Below, piece after piece: positions 1 through 7,422 of a DNA stretch of 37,968 nucleotides. Numbering within the stretch: position 1 is the stretch's first letter; each line of letters opens with the position of its first letter. The position numbers and the translations under genes were made by a program. The notes under the pieces are model-generated. The model did no database searches and was not told where the DNA came from. It worked only from the letters and a program-made list of their open reading frames with translations. Source of the DNA: Bacteroidota bacterium (lineage in GTDB: Bacteria > Bacteroidota > Bacteroidia > Bacteroidales > JAAAOM01); contig JAAAOM010000035.1 of the NCBI GenBank assembly GCA_009908855.1, forward strand, positions 1 through 37,968, written 5' to 3'.

Positions 1-2
1 GT

Positions 3-355
3 TTAGCTTCGCTGAGCCCTTCGGGGTTCATCAACCTGAAGGTAACCCTGGGATAAAACCCTGTGCTTAAGGGTGTCATAAAGTGGTTCGAGCAGGTTGA
101 ATACAGCCTCCTGCCATCCGTTTATGGTTGAGGATGCGATTTTAATACCTTCGCGTTTAAAACGTTCTATTTGCCGGTAAATCGGTAAATGATCAACAAA
201 TTTGTCAATCATGATTTGCGCCAATAAACCCGGCCCGGCAATGCCTTTTTCAATAGGAAATACAGGTAAATCAGCAATTACACCTGAACGGGATACAATA
301 TTACTACGATTATCAAAAAATACCGGGCAACCTGCAATATAATCCGGTGGTATAC
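3..355 (-). pseudogene. IS66-family transposase fragment
   Basis: The translated minus strand matches the central part of IS66 transposases: the run IADLPVFPIEKGIAGPGLLA, then DKFVDHLPIYRQIERFKREG and SSTINGW, then LLEPLY. A full IS66 transposase has about 500 residues; only about 105 recognisable residues remain. The N-terminal side fades out near 350, where sequence resembling a tyrosine recombinase begins on the other strand. The C-terminal side loses the family pattern right after QVDE and hits a stop at 3-5, in a GC-rich, palindrome-like stretch at the window edge. The catalytic DDE region is therefore incomplete and this copy cannot transpose. Seen: the motif run and both truncations. 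Inferred: an old insertion later broken at both ends. The window edge prevents seeing what follows. Confidence 0.85.
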
Positions 356-361
356 CTTTGG

Positions 362-978
362 GTAAAAGGCAGTGTGGAAAAAATGCCAAGGGAACTGCTC
401 AACCAAAAGCAGGTAGAAGATATCTACGAAAAATACCAGGCAAAAACCCCGGTACAAAAGCGAAACAAACTCATGATAAGCCTGGTGGTTACCAAGCACT
501 GGAGCGGGAAGAAATCCACTTTTTAGAACCGACAGATATCAACCTGGAGAAAGGCACTGTAAGGATCAGGAAAAACACACAGCTGCAAGGACGGGTATTA
601 AAACTGACTGCCAATCAAATACTACCATTGCAGGAATACATGAGCGAAATACGCCCGGAATTTGTAAAACTGAAAGGCAAACAATCCGGCTTGTCAGGCG
701 TAGCGAAGACTGAAAAACTGTTTATCATTATCGGCACAAGCCAGCATATCAAAGACTCCATGCGGGAACTACACCGGAACTAAAAAAAAGAACACCCGTT
801 TTTAAACAGCTTCACGCAAATAAGGATAAGTGTAATCAGCCAATGGGTCAAAGAAAAGAACATCCGGGAAGTGCAATACATGTCCGGCCATGCCGGTATT
901 TACTCAACACAACGGTACATCCGGGCAAACCTGGACGACCTGAAAGACCAGCTTGCTTTGTTCCATCCGTTGCAATAA
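362..978 (+). pseudogene. Tyrosine recombinase (XerC/phage integrase type), broken
   Basis: Two reading frames together read as the catalytic half of a tyrosine recombinase. Frame one, from about 362, gives MPRELLNQKQVEDIYEKYQ and KRNKLMISLVV. Near 490 the homologous reading moves to another frame with LEREEIHFLEPTDINLEKG and LPLQEYMSEI. That frame reaches an in-frame TAA at 781-783, then continues in the same frame as RISVISQWVKEKNIREVQYM, the GH box (SGHAG) and the candidate nucleophile tyrosine in TQRYI, ending at 978. The N-terminal DNA-binding domain is missing, replaced by the IS66 fragment. The residue where the first catalytic arginine is usually found (G-L-R in relatives) reads A-L-E here. 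One frameshift plus one stop make it a clear pseudogene. Its original substrate site cannot be told. Confidence 0.85.
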
Positions 979-1015
979 ACTAAAACAAATAATAATCGTT
1001 AAATTTGTAGAAACA

Positions 1016-1270
1016 ATGAATGTAAAAGTTATGGATACAGCACAAATCAAACAAGAGCTCCATCAGTTTATAGATAAAGGGGACGAACGATTTTTAAGAC
1101 TCGTACACGCTGTTGCCACCAACTATAAAAATGATGAAGATTATACGCTTCCAGGTTCTCCCATGGATGTTGAAACCTATAAAACCCGAATTAAAAATGC
1201 CAAAGAACGTGTAAAAGCCGGGTATTATACAACACAGGAGGACCTTGAGAAAGAAATGGAGCAATGGTGA
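1016..1270 (+). CDS. Antitoxin of a ParD/RelB-like toxin-antitoxin pair
   Basis: A small charged protein of about 84 residues that overlaps the downstream ParE/RelE-like gene by 7 bases, the usual order and coupling of antitoxin then toxin. The ATG at 1016 is preferred: the longer reading from 953 runs back into the recombinase remnant. The body has a helical, acidic N-terminal half (IKQELHQFIDKGDERFLRLV) and a C-terminal half rich in E/K ending in QEDLEKEMEQW, the kind of tail that usually wraps the toxin. Such antitoxins neutralise the toxin and usually repress their own promoter as a complex. The exact antitoxin family is uncertain; the call rests on size, composition and context. No frame damage is visible, unlike the recombinase next to it. 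Confidence 0.7.
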   Translation: MNVKVMDTAQIKQELHQFIDKGDERFLRLVHAVATNYKNDEDYTLPGSPMDVETYKTRIKNAKERVKAGYYTTQEDLEKEMEQW

Positions 1271-1587
1271 AAAAGCATTACAAAGTAGTTTGGGATGACG
1301 AAGCCAAAGCATCATTACGCAACATTTACCATTACATCAAGAACCGTGAATCCCTGGAACAATCCAGGAAAGTACGGGATGAAATCAAGGAACTAGCCAA
1401 AAGCCTTGGTTTTATGCCTCACAAATATACCGAAGATGCTTTTTTAACAAATGAGACAGGAGATAACCGTTTTAAAGTAATATGGAGTTACAAGTTGGTT
1501 TATGAAATCCAGGAAGAAACCATTGTAATACTTGATATTTTTCATACAAGCAGAGACCCTCAAAACCTGAAACGTAAAAAAGAATAA
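1264..1587 (+). CDS. ParE/RelE-family toxin
   Basis: A 107-residue protein with the ParE/RelE fold signature: an N-terminal strand (YKVVWDDEAKASL), a helical region (IYHYIKNRE...VRDEIKELAKSL), then strands with the conserved arginine (NRFKVIWSYKLVYEIQEETI) and the closing ILDIFHTSRDP. Members either poison DNA gyrase (ParE) or cleave mRNA on the ribosome (RelE). The HTSRDP ending fits the ParE side better, but the target cannot be assigned from sequence alone. The start ATG lies inside the last codons of the antitoxin gene, so the two are translationally coupled. The frame is intact and the length normal. The gene ends at 1587, before a repeat-rich region without genes. Confidence 0.85.
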   Translation: MVKKHYKVVWDDEAKASLRNIYHYIKNRESLEQSRKVRDEIKELAKSLGFMPHKYTEDAFLTNETGDNRFKVIWSYKLVYEIQEETIVILDIFHTSRDPQNLKRKKE

Positions 1588-1660
1588 AACTACACACTCC
1601 CAAAGCTGCCCGTCTTTCCTTCCCACAGGCCGTCGCCAAAGCCAATCAGCCGATGCGGCC

Positions 1661-1826
1661 AGCCGTTCTGTTGTTTTTTCCTGTCATGCTTTTTGTCCGG
1701 CCCACATGCGTCACATTGCCTTTTTTCTTTTAATTGAATAGATATTAAGCGGTAAAAGCAAAAAGCCAAAGAGCCGCGTCAACCCGGCCAACAAAAGGAC
1801 ATGCCAGGAAAAAACAACCCCAGGCT
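1661..1826. repeat. Large imperfect inverted repeat, two facing copies of about 80 bases
   Basis: The stretch from 1670 to 1702 (starts GTTGTTTTTTCCTG) and the reverse complement of 1786-1818 (same start) agree at 25 of 33 positions without gaps. Weaker similarity continues inward towards a centre near 1745, and a little outward (AGCC on both sides). The copies nearly touch, so the transcript or single strand could fold into one long interrupted hairpin. A smaller hairpin (GGCCG at 1628-1632 with CGGCC at 1656-1660) precedes it. It lies just downstream of the toxin gene. Its role is unknown; a cassette recombination site, a MITE-like remnant, or two inserted copies of a short repeat are all possible. 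Confidence 0.6.
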
Positions 1827-2243
1827 ATATTACCATAATTGGTCATTATTGTACTGGCCACACAGCGCGAACCTTCCCTGCAGTCTATTAATACAATTAT
1901 GTTAAATAGCCCCGAGGCCACCGCGCGCCCGACCACAATCCTTAAAATCGCTGGTTTTGTTATAGTAAGTAACGTACTTTAAATAAGCGTTTTGCGGGAT
2001 GTCTGGCATCGATAAGAGCCTTGATTTTAGTGTATTTGGTGATAATGTAGCCGCAAACGGTGGGGTGAATTTACTTCTGGTATGGCCGATGGAACTATTT
2101 GACGTTTTAATATAACAAAAAGTGATACATTCTAGCCTTGAAAATTTAGAAAAAGAAGGAAGGGTTGAAGATTTTATTATCGTCTTAAAAATAGAAGTAT
2201 TCACAAAGTCACGACAAATATTTCAAATTAAAAATATACTGTT
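1827..2243. other. Gene-free accessory stretch
   Basis: No reading frame here has the composition or motifs of a protein family I recognise. Short open frames exist on the minus strand (1745-1936, 1902-2204) but they run through the inverted repeat and lack supporting features. A near-palindrome AAGTAACGTACTT lies near 1968-1980, and AAAATCGCT / AGCGTTTT are placed as an inverted pair around it. This DNA probably belongs to the same mobile region as the recombinase and toxin-antitoxin genes. Confidence 0.4.
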
Positions 2244-2276
2244 AAATAAAAAGTCTGGTAATAGAAATCCCGGACT
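2244..2276 (-). terminator. Rho-independent terminator of the CotH gene
   Basis: Read on the minus strand, AGTCCGG (2276-2270) pairs with CCAGACT (2258-2252) around an 11-base loop, six of seven pairs, and is followed at once by TTTTTATTT. The stem overlaps the TAG stop codon at 2275-2277, so termination occurs right at the gene end. Confidence 0.65.
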
Positions 2277-5200
2277 AATGTTTAATAATTTTTTTTGTTG
2301 TGCTTCCCCGGGGGGTTACCACTTTTAATAAGTATACTCCACTGCTTATAGGCCCGGGATTCCATTCAAAAGTATGATAGCCACCCAATAATTTATCGTG
2401 TGTGAGTTTTGTAACCGTTTTACCATGTACGTTACATATAATAATCTGTGCATCTGCGGGTGCCTGTACATTAATCTCTATATTAATGGTCTTCTGAAAT
2501 GGGTTGGGATAAGTTTTTATTTCAAAATCAGAAATTTGTTCCGTTAATACGCCGGTTGTTTCAACAGCCTCCTCAAACTTCTTGTTTCCTGTATTTGGCC
2601 TGCCGGGTGTTCCTTTATAAGGACCATCATCCCAGCTTGTGTAAAGGGCATTATTGAGATTTGGGTTTAGCAGTGCCAATGTTTTGCAGTTCTCTCTGGC
2701 GGCATCAGGCCAGTTTAGGGATTGATAGCCGAAAGCATCTATTAACTGATCATTGTCATCGTATAGGCGAACCATATCACTTTCGGCATTTAATCCAAAA
2801 GGCAGGTCGCCAATTACATTAGGCACGTTCGGGTAAAATAATTTAAAATCTTCAAGCGCTTCTGACACTACCAAAAACTCACCGGCTTTTAAATGAGTTC
2901 CTTTGGGAAACATAAAATAGGTTGAATCGTTGTTATCCATCAGTTTCCAACCTGACAAATCAATTCCTTCATGGCTGTTATTCATTAATTCAATCCAATC
3001 TTCCGCATCCATTTCATCACACGGATTCCGCTCTATTTCATTTATCACAATAGATCCTCCGGTATTTTCAACTTTTTTGAACATTGCTGTAACCGTAGTA
3101 TTTCCGGCTAAATCAATCTCAATGGCGGATGAACTATTCTCATAAATATCCCATCCTATGAATTCGTATCCCGGTTTGGCAAAAACCTCCATGGTCACAG
3201 GCACACCTTTAAAATACACCCCGTTAAACGGGAAATCGTTGAGCGATAGCGTATTTAATTGCACATAGCCTGCATTCTCGTGTGAAAGTTGAATTTCTAA
3301 ATCTACCTTTCCACCTAAATGGAATGAATTATTAATATGAGTTTGTTGTATTGTTGTACGATAGCCGGCAAAATCTTTTAGTTTCTGAATCTCATTATCG
3401 AATTTCGATTTGGAGAAATTGCCCCAACGCTCAATCTGGTGATCCAGTTCAGGGTAATATTTACTACTGAAATAGTCAATTTGTTCCATTAGATTCTCTT
3501 TCGTAAAGAGGGTATTCAACAGATCAGCAAACCTGTTTATAAAATATCTTTTAAAATCCTTGTTTTTCACCATATTTCTGAACAGAAAAGTTGATTCCCT
3601 GGGGTTTGAGTAATCGATATCGGTTGTGGTGAGTAGCTTATCTATTTTATTAACTTTGTTGTTAGTAACACCATCAATATCGTAAAAAAGCCATCGCCAG
3701 CGTCCTGTTTCAGTCTGGTTTCTCCAGCATTTAATGTTGTGTCCCGGCCAGTCGTAGTTCGCCGAATAAATTTGTATGGCATAATAATCCACGAAATTCT
3801 TCACATCCATCATATTCTTAACCTGGTTGTATATGTCCTGGTTGCGAATATCATTTTGTTCAATAAAATCGAGCATGTTAAAGTAATGGATGTTAGAGCC
3901 TTCAATCACAATACCGTGCTGAAACAGTTGATCTATTTTATCAGGGTTGGTTTTTCTGTGTTGTGCGATAAATTCTTCGTTTATTTTTTCGCGCATGTTG
4001 TATATCCCCCAAAATTCGCCATTTAAATAAGCCACAACAGGCGATACCGCCTGTTTTTCTATATCAAGCCCATCGGCAAGCGAACCAATTATGGCATCGC
4101 GCAGCATGGTTTCATTCCAATCGTTACCACCAGTACGAAGGATAAAAGATGTATAGGAGTCGAAGGAAAGATCGTCGAATAAAGGATAGTCTATGTCATT
4201 ATCGCCATATTGGCCACGGGCAAAAAACGCGAATGGCCTTTGATCGTTTGCCCTGCTCCATCCGCCAAATATTTGGAGTCCTAAATCCTGTTCAAATTCC
4301 AGGTTGTTATTCTTAAAGAAATCAACATGACAGGGAATTTCCCAATCACGCCAGAAATTGGCTTCAAAATACGGGTAACTGTTGTAATTATTAGGCCCTT
4401 CAACATAAATACCTTCGTAATAATCAAATAACGAATGTGGTTCGGCCTGTATGGAGATAATGGGTAAACTATGCTCTATATTTAGTAAATATGAAACTGT
4501 ACGTGTTGGAGAAGGCAGTTTACCCGGCTCAGTGACAAAATATTTTAGAATAACCGATGTGTCGGTAATAAAGGATGTTGTAAAAGTGTCAGATTGTGTT
4601 TTGGGCTTTGATCCATCCAGGGTGAAAAATATTTTTTGATCCGTTGATTGTTGAGGAAAATCTATTGTTACGGAAGATGAATATATTCCATCGGGTTGTA
4701 AGGGGTACAGCGTATCCGCCATTTCGGTAAACATATCCATAGCGTTTTGTTTACCTGGGGTAGGATTTAAAAACATGCCAATTGAATCGGGGTTGTAAGG
4801 AAATTTTCCGATAGATATCCCGGCGGTAATTTCATTGCAAGCCAACGAATCGATTATTTCACCTTGCGGATTGAACAAATAAACAGTTTCGTCCTTTGCA
4901 TCCACTTTAAAATTTGTATGTGGTGCCGCTATAGAGAAGTCCAGGAACGAGCTGAGTGCACTTCCCGGACCAGTATCATCCGTTGAACCAATTGTAAGAA
5001 AAGGCAATGCTGTCATGTCATTTTCGGGCCATACCCTGGCATCGTGCACCTGAACAGACAAAACATACGGTCCCGGTACCAGGGAAATGCTATCTTTTGA
5101 TATGGCATAGGCAGCAGGCTTGGTGTTATTATCAGCCAGGGGTTCGACATTGGCCAATGCTGTTTGGTTGTGTTGTACATGCGACCCCGGAGTACCAATA

Positions 5201-5817
5201 TTTTCGCGGGCAATTTCTTTGCCATTTATATAGGCAACAAAACCATCATCGTAATCCATATTAAAGAACAACCATTCTATCGACGATGTATCCTGAATAT
5301 CAAATGTATGTCGCATATACAGGGAAGTGATACCGGGTGATATGTTTGTGCTATCGTCATCATCTCCCGATCCTATTCCTGTAGGCCCCATACTCCAGCT
5401 GCTGTCTTTAAATGCAATATCTTTCCAGGTGTCAGGTATGGATGAACTTCCGATTTTGTATCTACAGCTATCTCCTTTGTTAAAAACCGTATTTAAGTAA
5501 GCGGCGTGTTTCAGCCGGTTTTTATCAGATGCAAAAACGATGAAAAAGGAATCAGGAGCCAGATGGATTTAAGGAAATACCCATTTAATTTCATTCCTAC
5601 GGTCGGAAAGGCCATATCCCGCTAAGTTAATTACGGATGTATCATGATTGACAATTTCAATCCAGTCTTCGAAATCCGTATCTTCATCGGTGATACCATT
5701 TAAATTGGCAGGCAACACTTCGTTTATGTAAACCTGATCAAAGCAAAGTTGCGGGTAAAAAACCAGTATCAATAAAATAATGTAAAGTAGTCCGTTTCTC
5801 TTGTTACCTGTTGTCAT
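2275..5817 (-). pseudogene. Secreted CotH-kinase/lamin-tail protein, T9SS substrate, with an in-frame stop
   Basis: One continuous frame of 1,180 codons is cut by a TAA at 5569-5571 (codon 83); no frameshift is needed. Codons 1-27 are a signal peptide (GLLYIILLILVFYPQLC). Codons 28-110 are a lamin-tail domain (YINEVLPANLNGITDEDTDF), broken at its FP position. Then come a sugar-binding-like region with DDGFVAYINGKEIA, a second lamin-tail-like stretch (FNPQGEIIDSLACN), a chitobiase-like C-terminal module (FFTLDGSKP), and a CotH kinase-like domain at about 455-805 (RTGGNDWNETMLRDA, GEFWGIYNMREKINEEF, YDIDG). A further lamin-tail domain follows at about 920-1040 (INEIERNPCDEMDAEDWIEL), and a T9SS type A sorting domain from about 1097 (TYPNPFQKT). 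CotH domains are atypical protein kinases; those in large Bacteroidota exoproteins are poorly studied. An internal start at 5391 would give a 1,038-residue product without a signal peptide, which could not be exported. A sequencing error at the stop is the main alternative. Confidence 0.85.
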
Positions 5818-6112
5818 ATAAAATCGTCAAATTTAACCAAACTATAAAGATAAAGACATTATTGATGATAACAAATCTTATGTCGTTAATAATATCCACA
5901 GGTCTTTATCATGATCCCTGGACAGATATCTTTGCGTTGTTCCTGCCAAAGTATCTTAGCGAAAGTGAATCGTTCAGCCTGACAGGCATCAAAAGGGTTG
6001 AAGGTGGGCGTGCACAGTAAAAATGTGTTTGGAACCGGTGTTTTTAGACACTACGCAACTTTGTTGATTTGGTTTCAACCCGATTTCTGCAGTGTTTTCC
6101 TAAAAAAAATTA
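5818..6112. other. Intergenic region between rof and the CotH gene
   Basis: 295 bases without a convincing gene. Upstream of the CotH start on the minus strand there is a loose promoter-like stretch (TATCTTTATAGTTTG, complement of about 5840-5855), but no exact TAnnTTTG box. Overlapping open frames on both strands have no recognisable motif. Confidence 0.35.
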
Positions 6113-6409
6113 TTACTCCTGTATTCGGCAATCGAGACAGGCATTTGCAAAATCTTCATACTCATCCATTCCTGGCCCCGGTTTACCATCTATTGTGATG
6201 ATATGATCGAGTCGAATGGTGTGGCCTGTATGTAATAAAATATATTCTTCTTTTTTTTCGGTTGCGTACACATCCTTAATTTTACCGTTTAACTGAGCAT
6301 ATTGGCCTTGCTTAACCCAAAAATTAATTTTTATCGTATTTTTTTGTGTTGCAAGGGCTTCCAGTTGATCATGGAATTCGCAATCAACCGGATGATATTT
6401 CGTATTCAT
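6113..6409 (-). CDS. rof: Rof-like Rho-binding antiterminator
   Basis: A 98-residue protein with the Rof family pattern: Y-x-P-V-D-C at the N-terminus (KYHPVDCEFHDQLEALATQ), a middle G-x-I-x-D-V segment (NGKIKDVYATEKKEEYILLH) and the closing LDHII strand preceded by a G-x-x-I-R-L. E. coli Rof (about 84 residues) binds Rho and inhibits termination; the family fold is a small SH3-like barrel. The C-terminus here carries an extra acidic stretch with two cysteines (DEYEDFANACLDCRIQE) that E. coli Rof lacks. The ATG at 6409 is the only sensible start. It is monocistronic and divergent from the YkgJ-like gene. The family call rests on the short motif pattern, so it is likely but not certain. Confidence 0.7.
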   Translation of the reverse strand: MNTKYHPVDCEFHDQLEALATQKNTIKINFWVKQGQYAQLNGKIKDVYATEKKEEYILLHTGHTIRLDHIITIDGKPGPGMDEYEDFANACLDCRIQE

Positions 6410-6455
6410 AAGTAAATTTTTTAAATTATGCTGCTTATTTCTTTGTCGGTATGCC

Positions 6456-6486
6456 TTTACATTGCTTACAAAAACATTTAATTTTG
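6456..6486 (+). promoter_or_regulatory. Putative Bacteroidota promoter for the YkgJ-like gene
   Basis: TAATTTTG at 6479-6486 fits the Bacteroidota -7 consensus TAnnTTTG, and TTTA at 6456-6459 sits 19 bases upstream as a -33 element. The leader to the ATG at 6541 is about 48 bases and contains a short hairpin (GCAGTT 6501-6506 with AACTGC 6518-6523). Confidence 0.45.
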
Positions 6487-6540
6487 TGTCTGCTGCAAAT
6501 GCAGTTCATACTACTTAAACTGCGAAAAAAATAGTTATTT

Positions 6541-6804
6541 ATGGAATGCAGAGCAAAGTGCGGTGCATGTTGTATTATTCCTTCCATTTCGTCTCCCATA
6601 CCGGGTATGCCCGAAGGTAAACCGGCAGGCGTAAGGTGTATACACCTTGATGAACATTTTGCCTGCAAACTGTTTCATTCTCCGGAAAGGCCTGAAGTGT
6701 GCAGGAGATTTAAGGCTGAAGAAATTGTTTGCGGAACAAACCGGGAAGAGGCAATTGCCAATTTAACCAAACTGGAGCATACGCCTTCCCGCGATTTATT
6801 TTAA
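6541..6804 (+). CDS. YkgJ-family cysteine cluster protein
   Basis: An 87-residue protein opening with the cysteine cluster MECRAKCGACC, followed by an IPSISSPIPGMPEGKPAG loop, a second cysteine in VRCIHLDEHFACKLF and the closing RPEVCRRFKAEE and CGTNREEA. This spacing is that of the YkgJ / zinc- and iron-chelating domain family (UPF0153). Family members are thought to bind Zn or an Fe-S cluster; no reaction is established for this group. It is short, as is usual for the family. It converges on the secreted protein gene at 7277 and both stops fall within the same four bases TTAA (6801-6804). Confidence 0.85.
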   Translation: MECRAKCGACCIIPSISSPIPGMPEGKPAGVRCIHLDEHFACKLFHSPERPEVCRRFKAEEIVCGTNREEAIANLTKLEHTPSRDLF

Positions 6805-7277
6805 AAAACAATGTATTGGATGTTTTTGGTAGCAATATCCTTCTCAAATAGTTTATTGGTGATGGGATTTTGCATTTGAACCTTCAACTGATTGTGTTTT
6901 TCATCAACGCCATAACACGACAGGCTAATGGTTGCATTATCCAGTGTTACCGCAACGCCATTTTTCTTGTAAACGATGATTGTACCGGTTTCATTTTCAC
7001 CGGTTACAACAGGATCATCATCAAATTCAAGCAGTTCCAGTTTTTGAATATCACTGTAATCGCTTAATTCAGTGACTTCATTTTCATACCGGCCTTTAAC
7101 AATAATGTATTTACTGCGGTACTCCTGGCTACTACAATCTAACTGTCCAAAATGGTAGGCTTCAAGTGTTTTGCCATTATCCAGGATAATGGTAGCCGGT
7201 GTGCGATCGGATTGCGCCATTGCCACCAGCATACCTGAACAACATAAGACGATGAATATGGATATAATCTGTTTCAT
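6801..7277 (-). CDS. Small secreted protein, function unknown
   Basis: A 158-residue protein with a clear signal peptide (MKQIISIFIVLCCSGMLVAM, probable cut after AMA-Q). The mature part is predicted mostly beta: TIILDNGKTLEAYHFGQLDC, YIIVKGRYENEVTELSDYSD, IIVYKKNGVAVTLDNATISL, and a C-terminal NIQYIVF. It carries two mature-part cysteines (in LDCSS and LSCYG). I recognise no domain. The pattern of a named 'NGKTLEAYHF' strand and a 'VVKGRYENEVTELSDYSDIQKL' segment suggests a single compact beta domain, perhaps periplasmic. It is preceded by a TAAATTTG box (complement of 7316-7323) and is separated from the upstream glycogen operon by a strong hairpin, so it is probably transcribed alone. Confidence 0.75.
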   Translation of the reverse strand: MKQIISIFIVLCCSGMLVAMAQSDRTPATIILDNGKTLEAYHFGQLDCSSQEYRSKYIIVKGRYENEVTELSDYSDIQKLELLEFDDDPVVTGENETGTIIVYKKNGVAVTLDNATISLSCYGVDEKHNQLKVQMQNPITNKLFEKDIATKNIQYIVF

Positions 7278-7315
7278 TTCAATAGGTTAATTTGTGGTTA
7301 TTAACTTTAATTCCT

Positions 7316-7323
7316 CAAATTTA
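7316..7323 (-). promoter_or_regulatory. Putative -7 box for the small secreted protein
   Basis: On the minus strand TAAATTTG fits the TAnnTTTG consensus, about 40 bases before the ATG at 7277. A -33 element at the right distance is not clear, so support is partial. The box touches the base of the hairpin at 7323-7376. Confidence 0.4.
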
Positions 7324-7376
7324 ATGATTTATGGCTATATAAAAAGGTAAACCATTATTAAATATAGCCAATCATT
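7323..7376. terminator. Hairpin between the glycogen operon and the next gene
   Basis: AATGATTTATGGCTATAT (7323-7340) pairs with ATATAGCCAATCATT (7362-7376): 15 base pairs with a three-base bulge and a 21-base loop. It lies 47-100 bases past the stop of the phosphorylase fusion on the minus strand. It lacks a clean T-run, so termination by this hairpin alone is plausible rather than shown; it could also stabilise the 3' end of the operon mRNA. Confidence 0.5.
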
Positions 7377-7390
7377 AGCGTTTAAACGCT
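7377..7390. repeat. Perfect 14-base palindrome
   Basis: AGCGTTTAAACGCT reads the same on both strands. It sits directly beside the larger hairpin, 33 bases beyond the stop of the glycogen phosphorylase fusion. It may be a protein-binding dyad or part of the operon's 3' structure. Confidence 0.6.
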
Positions 7391-7422
7391 GTATAACCTT
7401 CAATTAGTATGTTTTATAAAGA

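Noticed and set aside
953-1015. Upstream extension of the antitoxin gene to 953
   Set aside because: It overlaps the end of the recombinase remnant and its residues do not look like an antitoxin N-terminus; ATG 1016 is more natural.
1588-1830. Integron attC site
   Set aside because: The region folds and sits by a toxin-antitoxin gene, but I found no convincing pair of integron core sites and no integron-type integrase.
2275-5817. Stop-codon recoding in the CotH gene
   Set aside because: All other long genes use TAA, TAG and TGA as normal ends, and the decayed genes contain all three, so gene damage or a read error is simpler.
5811-6020. 69-codon plus-strand frame
   Set aside because: It starts inside the CotH signal-peptide region on the other strand and shows no motif or start context.
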